Shown here in pieces: positions 43,534 to 50,639 of a stretch of DNA of 64,000 nucleotides. The stretch's first letter is position 1; every line of letters begins with the position of its first letter. The notes beneath the pieces were generated by a model. The model searched no databases. It was not told the DNA's origin and saw nothing but the letters and a program-made list of their open reading frames with translations. Source of the stretch: Pseudomonas sp. UBA4617 (GTDB taxonomy: Bacteria > Pseudomonadota > Gammaproteobacteria > Pseudomonadales > Pseudomonadaceae); the NCBI RefSeq assembly GCF_002386445.1, contig NZ_DGIR01000005.1, positions 1 to 64,000 of the forward strand. The letters are read 5' to 3'. Made by a program: the position numbers and the translations under genes.

Positions 43534-44488
43534 ATTTGCGCGCCAGCAGGGTGGCGCGGCGTGGAGCCGGCAGACCTTCGATGGTCTTGCTGTGGTCGTT
43601 CGGGTCGAGGAAGTCGCTGAGGGATTGGTAGCGCATCCACTCGGTGCTGCGCTGTTCCTCGACGCTGGTCACGCTGACATCGACACAACGCACATCATTG
43701 AAACCGGCACGGCGCAGCCAGCGCTCCAGGGCGGGTACCGACGGCAGGAACCAGACGTTGCGCATCTGCGCGTAGCGGTCTTCCGGTACCAGCACCTGGT
43801 TTGCGTCGCCCTCGATCACCAGGGTTTCCAGCACCAGTTCGCCGCCTTTGACCAGGCAGTCCTTGAGCGCAAGCAAGTGTTCGATGGGTGAACGACGATG
43901 GTAGAACACACCCATCGAGAACACTGTGTCGAAGCCTTCGAGGTTGGCCGGCAGGTCTTCCAGGGCGAACGGCAAGTGCCAGGCGGGCAACTCGGGCAAG
44001 TACTGCTGCACGGCCTGGAACTGGCAGAAGAACAGCCAGTTGGGGTCGACACCGATGACCATGTCCGCCCCAGCACCGAGCATGCGCCACTGGTAGTAAC
44101 CGTTGCCGCAACCCACATCCAGTACGCGCTTGCCCTTAAGGTCCAGGTGGGGCCCGACCCGGGACCATTTCCAGTCGGAACGCCATTCGGTTTCAACATG
44201 CACGCCGAACAGGTCGAACGGCCCCTTGCGCCAGGGCGACAGCCCCATCAGCGCCTGGCGCATCTGCGCACGGGTCGCGTCGTCGCACTCGCAATCCAGG
44301 CGCAGCCCATTGACCAGGTCGACTTCACTTGGCCGCAAGGCGGGCAATGCATCGAGCGCACCGCGCCAGCGGTCGAGGTCACCGTGGCCCTTCTCCAGCT
44401 TGGCTTCCAGTTGTGCTTGCAGGCCTTGCGACCAGGAAGCCAGGGGCGTGCCCGCCAGGCGGCGGACGAGGGGGGACAGATCGATCAT
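43532..44488 (-). CDS. cmoB: tRNA U34 carboxymethyltransferase
   Basis: A 318-residue enzyme that transfers the carboxymethyl group of carboxy-SAM to 5-hydroxyuridine at tRNA position 34. SAM motif VLDVGCGNGYYQWRMLGAGADMVIGVDP, plus FDTVFSMGVFYHRRSPIEHL. It starts inside the end of cmoA (4-bp overlap). Confidence 0.96.
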   Translation of the reverse strand: MIDLSPLVRRLAGTPLASWSQGLQAQLEAKLEKGHGDLDRWRGALDALPALRPSEVDLVNGLRLDCECDDATRAQMRQALMGLSPWRKGPFDLFGVHVETEWRSDWKWSRVGPHLDLKGKRVLDVGCGNGYYQWRMLGAGADMVIGVDPNWLFFCQFQAVQQYLPELPAWHLPFALEDLPANLEGFDTVFSMGVFYHRRSPIEHLLALKDCLVKGGELVLETLVIEGDANQVLVPEDRYAQMRNVWFLPSVPALERWLRRAGFNDVRCVDVSVTSVEEQRSTEWMRYQSLSDFLDPNDHSKTIEGLPAPRRATLLARK

Positions 44489-45228
44489 GGCAGGGCTATC
44501 AACGAGGCGAAGTTAAGGCACTGGAACCAGGGCACGACTTTCGAGAAGCCGGCGGCGCGCAGACGTTGTTGATGGGCTTCGAGGGTGTCGGGGCGCATCA
44601 CGTTTTCAATGGCGCTGCGCTTCTGGGCGATTTCCAGTTCGCTGTAGCCGTTGGCCCGCTTGAAGTCCAGGTGCAGTTCGTTGAGCAGGGCATGCTCTTG
44701 CTCATCGGCGAAGCGCAGCTTCTCCGAGAGGATCAGCGCGCCGCCAGGCAGCAGCGCCTGGCGGATGCGGCCCAGCAACTCCAGACGTTGGTCGGGGGCG
44801 ATGAACTGCAGGGTGAAGTTCATCGCAACCACCGAGGCGGGCTCGAGCGGCAGGGCCAGGATATCGGCCTCCAGCACTTGTACCGGCAGCAGCTCCTGGA
44901 ACATCGAGTCCTGGGCGGTGAGGTACTGGCGGCAGCGTTCGACCATGGCAGCGGAATTGTCCACGGCAATCACCCGGCAGCCGTCGCTGCGCACATGGCG
45001 TCGCAACGACTGGGTGACAGCACCCAGCGATGCGCCCAGGTCGTACAGCGCGGTGTGCGGCTGGGCGAAGCGTGCGGCCAGCACGCCGAGGTTCTCGACA
45101 ATGGTCGGGTAGCCCGGCACCGAGCGCTTGATCATGTCCGGGAATACCCGCACCACGTCCTCATTGAAGACGAAGTCGGGCACCTGCTCCAGGGGCTGGG
45201 CGAAGAGGCGGTCGGGTTGTTTGCTCAC
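44485..45228 (-). CDS. cmoA: Carboxy-S-adenosyl-L-methionine synthase
   Basis: A 247-residue class I methyltransferase-fold enzyme that makes carboxy-SAM from SAM and prephenate. Motifs: DFVFNEDVVRVFPDMIKRSVPGYPTI, LYDLGASLGAVTQSL, VIAVDNSAAMVERC. It is first in the cmoA-cmoB operon. Confidence 0.96.
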   Translation of the reverse strand: MSKQPDRLFAQPLEQVPDFVFNEDVVRVFPDMIKRSVPGYPTIVENLGVLAARFAQPHTALYDLGASLGAVTQSLRRHVRSDGCRVIAVDNSAAMVERCRQYLTAQDSMFQELLPVQVLEADILALPLEPASVVAMNFTLQFIAPDQRLELLGRIRQALLPGGALILSEKLRFADEQEHALLNELHLDFKRANGYSELEIAQKRSAIENVMRPDTLEAHQQRLRAAGFSKVVPWFQCLNFASLIALP

Positions 45229-45378
45229 GGGGAGGGCTCGGGCCGGAAAAACGGGGCCATATTCTAACCAAACCGGGCCACGGTTGCCTATTTGTCGGGC
45301 CGAAATGTCACCAGCGTAACAGAGGGGGCGTTTCCCGTACTCATAGGTCTGGCACCTGCTGCAGATATTTCTATGAGC

Positions 45379-45406
45379 TTGTCGATAAAGTCCTGACTAT
45401 TTTAAT
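45379..45406 (+). promoter_or_regulatory. Candidate promoter of the xaxAB pair
   Basis: TTGTCG-N16-TTTAAT lies about 65 bp before xaxA. An 8-bp direct repeat GCTGCAGA sits on both sides (45358-45365 and 45409-45416), a possible regulator site. The assignment rests on sequence alone. Confidence 0.4.
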
Positions 45407-45469
45407 GCGCTGCAGACACTAAAGTGGCCAGCAACGTCGTGCCATAGGTTTGATAATGGGAGGTGTTAT

Positions 45470-46621
45470 ATGGGAAATGATGTCGCTGCGCCCGAAGCGT
45501 TGCCATACGATAAGCTTACTGAAGATCAACGTATTGAACTTGTACCGGGTCAGATTTTTGAACTGAAGAAAAATGAGCCGGCCTTCATCTTTAGTCGGGA
45601 CAATCTACGAACAATCAAACGCTATGAAGATGCTGTTCGGCAGTTGCCACATGACTACAAAGACAAGCTGAGTGAGACGTTTGCTGCACTCGGTCTGGAC
45701 GTAGCGGATGTCAATGTTTTTTTTGAGAATCTTCGGAAGCATGTCAACTCTTGGGATCGCGTAGAAGATGCATGCAAGACCATGGGCGCCGATCTGCAGG
45801 TTTTCGCTGAAGACCTGATTCGCGAAGCGGAAAGTTTGATAGGCACGATCAAGACCATGGACGCCTGGGAGGCTGCAGCCAGTGGCGCTGATGATGGTGA
45901 CAGTGCAGTGCTTTCTGAAGACGAAACGAGCACATTCCGCGAAACAGTTGACCTTCACCTGAGCGTAATCACGGAAGATATTCAAGAGAAACTCACGGGT
46001 ATCAGAACTGTGAAAGCGCTGATTGACCGGTTTGGCGATGATATCACCGAAACTCTCCACCCCATGGCCAAATCTTTGCTGAATCGCATCGGCGATGGGC
46101 AAGTCTCTGAAGCATTGGCGAAGGTGGAGGCGGATATCGAAGCGTTGGATATCCAGATCGAGGAAAAACTGGCTGAATATCATGGACTTGTGGGCACTGC
46201 TTTTTACGGGCTGGTTTTTGGAGCGATAGGACTGGCGATTACCGGAGGCATATACGGCAGTAAAGCCGAGAATGTGCGGGCAGCAAAAAACAAATTGATT
46301 AGTGAGAGACAGGAACTGGCGGAAAATAGAGCAGTGTTGCTCGGCGGTCAGTCGGACTTTGAGATTATCAGGACGCATATTGTTGATATGCAGTTTCGCC
46401 TGGTTGATGTCGGGACGGCCGTCAAGAACCTGGAAGACGTTTGGGTGTTGATGGAGGCCTATGCCAAGAACTCAAGAAATCGCGTTGATAGTGTTTCTAC
46501 GCAGTTGGAACTCAAGAAATTTGTTGACCGATTCCAACGTGTTATTTCGCCGTGGGAAAATATCCTTGGGATTTCGAGTAATATATCCAGGCTTTTCAAT
46601 GAAGTATTGAATGAATACTGA
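45470..46621 (+). CDS. xaxA: Alpha-xenorhabdolysin-type binary toxin, subunit A
   Basis: A 383-residue, mostly helical protein. Its opening (LTEDQRIELVPGQIFELKKNEPAFIFSRDNLRTIKRYEDAV) and overall plan match the XaxA family of ClyA-type pore-forming toxins (about 390-410 residues). Long amphipathic helices surround one hydrophobic segment at 240-262 (GLVGTAFYGLVFGAIGLAITGG region), the membrane-entering tongue or hairpin in this family. There is no Sec signal peptide, as for XaxA. XaxA/XaxB assemble into a large two-component pore that lyses insect and mammalian cells. The ATG follows GGGAGG. GC is lower than in neighbours: two hand-counted lines (46201-46320) give 52% and 45%, versus 70% for 44701-44760. 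Transfer is likely. Confidence 0.85.
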   Translation: MGNDVAAPEALPYDKLTEDQRIELVPGQIFELKKNEPAFIFSRDNLRTIKRYEDAVRQLPHDYKDKLSETFAALGLDVADVNVFFENLRKHVNSWDRVEDACKTMGADLQVFAEDLIREAESLIGTIKTMDAWEAAASGADDGDSAVLSEDETSTFRETVDLHLSVITEDIQEKLTGIRTVKALIDRFGDDITETLHPMAKSLLNRIGDGQVSEALAKVEADIEALDIQIEEKLAEYHGLVGTAFYGLVFGAIGLAITGGIYGSKAENVRAAKNKLISERQELAENRAVLLGGQSDFEIIRTHIVDMQFRLVDVGTAVKNLEDVWVLMEAYAKNSRNRVDSVSTQLELKKFVDRFQRVISPWENILGISSNISRLFNEVLNEY

Positions 46622-46632
46622 GAGGGCGTATT

Positions 46633-47562
46633 ATGAATACTGGAAATTACAGTGATAACTTGCCTGATGTCAAGGTTCTGTTAGCGATCGAGGCAAGCAT
46701 GGCAGAGCTCTATTACGACAGCACCACCGGTTTGCTCCCATCTTTGCGCGAACGATTGCTCGATTTGACCGACTTGGTCAAGGCAGGAAACGATACCCTT
46801 CGGGAAAACGTGCTCTCCAGCTTGGTTGCATTGAACCTTGATCTGGATAACAGTGCAGCCGGTTTGGACGAGGAAGATCTATTGCGTCTTCGCCAAGGTT
46901 TGCAGGCTGATATGGAGAACATTGCCACGGCTGTCGCGCAGGTCTCGGGTTTCCGTGCCCCCGATGTCGCGAAACTCAGGCAAGATCAGGAAGAGGTTGT
47001 CGTGAAGCTCCGCAGTTCGGTGACGCAGCTCGAACAGTCAGTGGCAGAGAAGCAGGCTCGTATCGCTGAAGTCGATGGACTGTTCAAGACCTTGAATCAG
47101 CCTTCTGTGCGCGCTGCGCTGCGTAACGTCATTCCTCAAGAGAAGGATATCGAAAGCGTATTTGCTACGATCAAAAATCCTGTTGTAAGTCCGGAGCTGG
47201 TCAAAGCGGCTTTGGTAAAACTAAATAGGAACGTTGACTTGCTGGAGCAGGGGCGCGAATTTGCGGATATTGTCGTCGCTCGTGAGCGGCTCGTCAGCGT
47301 TTTGAATCAGCAAACGCAGACGTTGCGCACAGTGCAAAGGCAACTGGAGGAGGCGCAGGGTAAAAGCGGCCAGTTCAATCATGTCGAGGAACTGCTCGGG
47401 AAGCGTTCACCCTGGGTGGAGCAGGCGGACAAGTTTGTCTGCCACTGGCAAAAGATTTCCAGCGCGATTGCTGCAGCTGCCCAGCTAACCGAGTTGCAGG
47501 CAGCTCTGGAGACCGCTCGCGACTATCTGGCTGCCTTGCGCCGCCGCTTTGAAATGGCGTGA
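46633..47562 (+). CDS. xaxB: Alpha-xenorhabdolysin-type binary toxin, subunit B
   Basis: A 309-residue protein encoded 11 bp after xaxA behind GAGAGGG. It is almost entirely helical with coiled-coil stretches (about 115-150 VVVKLRSSVTQLEQSVAEKQARI; 220-245 NQQTQTLRTVQRQLEEA) and a central less polar segment (155-200), fitting XaxB. It has no signal peptide. In the known system XaxB forms the transmembrane pore within an XaxA-XaxB oligomer. It is somewhat shorter than Xenorhabdus XaxB (about 340). The stop is only 7 bp from the convergent chagasin-like gene, with no terminator seen between. Confidence 0.82.
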   Translation: MNTGNYSDNLPDVKVLLAIEASMAELYYDSTTGLLPSLRERLLDLTDLVKAGNDTLRENVLSSLVALNLDLDNSAAGLDEEDLLRLRQGLQADMENIATAVAQVSGFRAPDVAKLRQDQEEVVVKLRSSVTQLEQSVAEKQARIAEVDGLFKTLNQPSVRAALRNVIPQEKDIESVFATIKNPVVSPELVKAALVKLNRNVDLLEQGREFADIVVARERLVSVLNQQTQTLRTVQRQLEEAQGKSGQFNHVEELLGKRSPWVEQADKFVCHWQKISSAIAAAAQLTELQAALETARDYLAALRRRFEMA

Positions 47563-47569
47563 AGAGTGA

Positions 47570-47962
47570 TTATCTCACCTTGATGGCACAATCAAATGTT
47601 TGCACGGGCGATACCTCCGGCGCCCAGGGTTGCTGATAGACCAGCACCAATCGGGCTTCACCTGCACTGTTGGCCTGGTAGCGCCAGGTGGAGACGCCGG
47701 CGCTGCCAACCACATCCTCTTCTTCAGGGGCGCTGTACACCTCCGGGCCGAGGCTGCGCAGCACGTTGGCGGCGGGGTTCTCGACCCGCCAGCGATAGCC
47801 GGTGGACGGATTGCTGGGCAGGGTCAGGGTCAGGGTCTGGCCCACCTGAAGGCGTGTCGGGCATTCGCTTTCGGCGTTCAGTTCGATGGGCTGTGTGGGC
47901 TGTTGGGCACAGGCAGAAAGCAGGGCGAAGCTCAGGGGAACGAGCAGACGGGGGTTGGTCAT
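47570..47962 (-). CDS. Chagasin/I42-type cysteine protease inhibitor lipoprotein
   Basis: A 130-residue lipoprotein (lipobox LLSACAQ). The mature domain has the I42 inhibitor loops: NPSTGYRWRV (the NPTTG-like L2 loop) and the later VVYQQPWAP-type RPW/F loop (QQPWAPEVSP). Chagasin-like proteins block papain-type cysteine proteases. It faces the toxin pair from the opposite strand, but GC and codon use look like host genes. Confidence 0.82.
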   Translation of the reverse strand: MTNPRLLVPLSFALLSACAQQPTQPIELNAESECPTRLQVGQTLTLTLPSNPSTGYRWRVENPAANVLRSLGPEVYSAPEEEDVVGSAGVSTWRYQANSAGEARLVLVYQQPWAPEVSPVQTFDCAIKVR

Positions 47963-48027
47963 GTTGGCTCCGGAGGCTGACGATGGCCTGAGGATAACCG
48001 ATGATCGAGGAGATTTGTGTTACCTGC

Positions 48028-48064
48028 ACCGGCCGCTTCGCGGTTCTAGCCGCAAAGAGGCCGG
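48028..48064. repeat. REP element after the Lon-type gene
   Basis: CCGGCCGCTTCGCGGTTCTA with AGCCGCAAAGAGGCCGG forms an imperfect palindrome 6 bp after the protease stop. Confidence 0.7.
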
Positions 48065-48070
48065 AACAGC

Positions 48071-50497
48071 TCAGAACAACACTTTTGCCACGTCGGCAAA
48101 GCGCTTGGCGAAATGCACCGTCAAGCCCTCACGCAGGTAGTCCGGTAGCTCTTCGAAGTCACCCCGGTTAGGCTCCGGCAGGATCAGCTCGAAGATCTTC
48201 TGCCGCCGCGCCGCTATCACCTTCTCGCGCACCCCGCCAATCGGCAGCACCTGCCCGGTCAGCGTCAGCTCGCCGGTCATGGCCACGCCTTTCTTCGGTG
48301 CCTGGTCCCGGGCCAGCGACAGCAAGGCACTGGCCATGGTGATGCCGGCACTCGGACCGTCCTTGGGGGTAGCCCCTTCGGGCACATGCAGGTGAATGAA
48401 GGCTTCGTTGAAGAAGCCCGGGTCGCCGCCAAACTGCTTGAGGTTGGAGCTGACGTAGCTATAAGCGATTTCGGCGGATTCCTTCATCACGTCACCCAGT
48501 TTGCCGGTCAGCTTGAAACCGCGGTTGAGCGTGTGGATGCGGGTGGCTTCGATCGGCAGCGTGGCACCACCCATGCTGGTCCAGGCCAGCCCGGTGATCA
48601 CGCCTTTGCCAGCCAGCACCTGCTCGCTACGGAACACCGGCATGCCGAGGGCGGCTTCCAGGTCCTTGGTACCGATCTTCAGCTTGGCCTCGGGGTTTTC
48701 CAGCAGCTTGACCACCGCCTTGCGCACCAGCTTGCCCAGTTGCTTCTCCAGCTGGCGTACACCGGCCTCGCGAGCATAGCCTTCGATGACCGTGCGCAGG
48801 GCGCTGTCGCTGATGGCGAGGCTGGTCTTGGCCACACCGGCCTTGTCCAGTTGCTTGGGCCACAGGTGGCGCTTGGCAATGGCCAGCTTCTCCTCGGTGA
48901 TATAGCCGGACAGGCGGATCACTTCCATGCGGTCGAGCAACGGCCCCGGGATCGAGTCGAGGGTATTGGCGGTGCACACGAACAGCACTTTGGACAGGTC
49001 CAGGCGCAAATCGAGGTAGTGGTCGAGGAAGTCGACGTTCTGCTCCGGGTCGAGGGTTTCCAGCAGGGCCGACGCCGGGTCGCCCTGGTAGCTCTGGCCC
49101 ATCTTGTCGATTTCATCGAGCATGATGACAGGGTTCATCACTTCGACGTCCTTCAACGCCTGCACCAGCTTGCCGGGCTGGGCGCCGATGTAGGTGCGGC
49201 GGTGGCCCTTGATCTCGGCTTCGTCGCGCATGCCGCCGACGCTGAAGCGGTAGAACGGTCGACCCAGCGATTCGGCGATGGACTTGCCGATACTGGTCTT
49301 GCCCACCCCGGGCGGCCCCACCAGCAGCACGATCGAGCCACTGATCTCGCCTTTCCAGGCCCCCACGGCGAGGAACTCGAGGATGCGCTCCTTGATGTCG
49401 TCGAGGCCGGCGTGGTGCTGGTCAAGGACTTTGCGCGCGTGCTTCAGGTCGAGCTTGTCCTTGCCATAGATGCCCCAGGGCAGGGCGGTGGCCCAGTCCA
49501 GGTAGTTGCGGGTGACGGCGTACTCGGGCGAACCGGTTTCGAGGATGGCCAGCTTGCCCATCTCTTCATCAATGCGCCGGCGTGCCTGGTCCGGCAGGGT
49601 CTTGCCTTCCAGGCGCTGTTCGAATTGCTCGAGGTCGGCGCTGCGGTCATCCTTGGTCAGGCCCAGCTCCTGCTGGATGACCTTCAACTGCTCCTTGAGG
49701 AAGAACTCGCGCTGGTGTTCGCCGATCTGCCGGTTGACCTCGGCCGAGATCTCGTTCTGCAGGCGCGCGACTTCGACTTCCTTGCGCAGCATTGGCAGGA
49801 CCTTTTCCATGCGTTTGAGCATGGGCACGCAATCGAGCACTTCCTGCAGCTGGCTGCCGGTGGCCGAGGTAAGGGCGGCGGCGAAGTCGGTGAGCGGCGA
49901 CGGGTCGTTGGGGCTGAAGCGGTTGAGATAGTTCTTCAGCTCTTCGCTGTACAGCGGGTTGAGCGGCAGCAGTTCCTTGATCGCGTTGATCAGCGCCATG
50001 CCGTAGGCCTTGACCTCGTCGGTCGGCTCGGCGGGTTGGCGCGGGTACTCGACCTCGACCAGGTAGGGCGGGCGGTGGTGCTTGAGCCAGGTGCGGATGC
50101 GTACCCGGCTCAAGCCCTGGGCGACGAACTGCAGCTTGCCGTTCTCGCGGCTGGCATGGTGCACCTTCACCAGCGTGCCGTACTCCGGCAGGGCCGAGGT
50201 GTCGAAATGGCGGTGGTCTTCTGGCGGGGTGTCCATGAAGAACAGGGCCAGGCAATGGTCTGGCGACTTGGCCACCAGGTCGAGGGTTTCTGCCCAAGGC
50301 TCTTCATTGACGATGACCGGCAGTACCTGGGCCGGGAAGAACGGGCGATTGTGGATCGGGATCAAGTAGACCTTGTCCGGCAGCTGCTGGCCGGGCAGGG
50401 CGAGGGCGTGGCCGTGGCTGGTTTCGGCCTGGTGAGTGGTGTGTTCGACTTCGCTGTGTTCGTCGGGATGTTCCGGGAAATCCTGCTGGTCGCTCAT
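48071..50497 (-). CDS. lon: Lon-family ATP-dependent protease (second Lon, AsrA-like)
   Basis: An 808-residue protease. An N-terminal extension (QAETSHGHALALPGQ) precedes the LonN domain; the AAA+ module has LLVGPPGVGKTSIGKSIAESLGRPFYRFSVGG and MLDEIDKM; the protease dyad is Ser716 (DGPSAG) and Lys759 (VREKV). It is a LonA-type enzyme distinct from the main pseudomonad Lon and resembles AsrA of P. aeruginosa. A near-perfect sigma-32 promoter precedes it, so it should be heat- and misfolding-induced. Confidence 0.92.
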   Translation of the reverse strand: MSDQQDFPEHPDEHSEVEHTTHQAETSHGHALALPGQQLPDKVYLIPIHNRPFFPAQVLPVIVNEEPWAETLDLVAKSPDHCLALFFMDTPPEDHRHFDTSALPEYGTLVKVHHASRENGKLQFVAQGLSRVRIRTWLKHHRPPYLVEVEYPRQPAEPTDEVKAYGMALINAIKELLPLNPLYSEELKNYLNRFSPNDPSPLTDFAAALTSATGSQLQEVLDCVPMLKRMEKVLPMLRKEVEVARLQNEISAEVNRQIGEHQREFFLKEQLKVIQQELGLTKDDRSADLEQFEQRLEGKTLPDQARRRIDEEMGKLAILETGSPEYAVTRNYLDWATALPWGIYGKDKLDLKHARKVLDQHHAGLDDIKERILEFLAVGAWKGEISGSIVLLVGPPGVGKTSIGKSIAESLGRPFYRFSVGGMRDEAEIKGHRRTYIGAQPGKLVQALKDVEVMNPVIMLDEIDKMGQSYQGDPASALLETLDPEQNVDFLDHYLDLRLDLSKVLFVCTANTLDSIPGPLLDRMEVIRLSGYITEEKLAIAKRHLWPKQLDKAGVAKTSLAISDSALRTVIEGYAREAGVRQLEKQLGKLVRKAVVKLLENPEAKLKIGTKDLEAALGMPVFRSEQVLAGKGVITGLAWTSMGGATLPIEATRIHTLNRGFKLTGKLGDVMKESAEIAYSYVSSNLKQFGGDPGFFNEAFIHLHVPEGATPKDGPSAGITMASALLSLARDQAPKKGVAMTGELTLTGQVLPIGGVREKVIAARRQKIFELILPEPNRGDFEELPDYLREGLTVHFAKRFADVAKVLF

Positions 50498-50527
50498 GGG
50501 GCACCTGCGTGAATGACTATGGTGCTT

Positions 50528-50556
50528 AGATGGGGCGGGAAAGAAGGGGTTTCAAG
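50528..50556 (-). promoter_or_regulatory. Sigma-32 heat-shock promoter of the Lon-type gene
   Basis: Minus strand CTTGAAA (50550-50556), 14-bp spacer, CCCCATCT (50528-50535): an essentially exact match to CTTGAAA-N13/14-CCCCATnT. Transcription would start near 50521, about 24 nt before the ATG. Confidence 0.9.
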
Positions 50557-50583
50557 CTTCAAGCGTCACGTGTGCAGTGGCAG

Positions 50584-50613
50584 GAAAAAAGCGGGACCGC
50601 ACAGGCCCCGCTT
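50584..50613 (-). terminator. Terminator of gcd
   Basis: On the minus strand AAAGCGGGGCC and GGTCCCGCTTT form an 11-bp stem (one G-U pair) with loop TGTGC, followed by TTTTTT. It lies 27 bp after the gcd stop. Confidence 0.88.
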
Positions 50614-50639
50614 TCGTTCGTAGCTTGCCGCCTTGAAGC

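Noticed and set aside
45351..45366. TGGCACCTGCTGCAGA as a sigma-54 promoter for xaxAB
   Set aside because: GG and GC are 10 bp apart rather than 12, so the -24/-12 phase is wrong.
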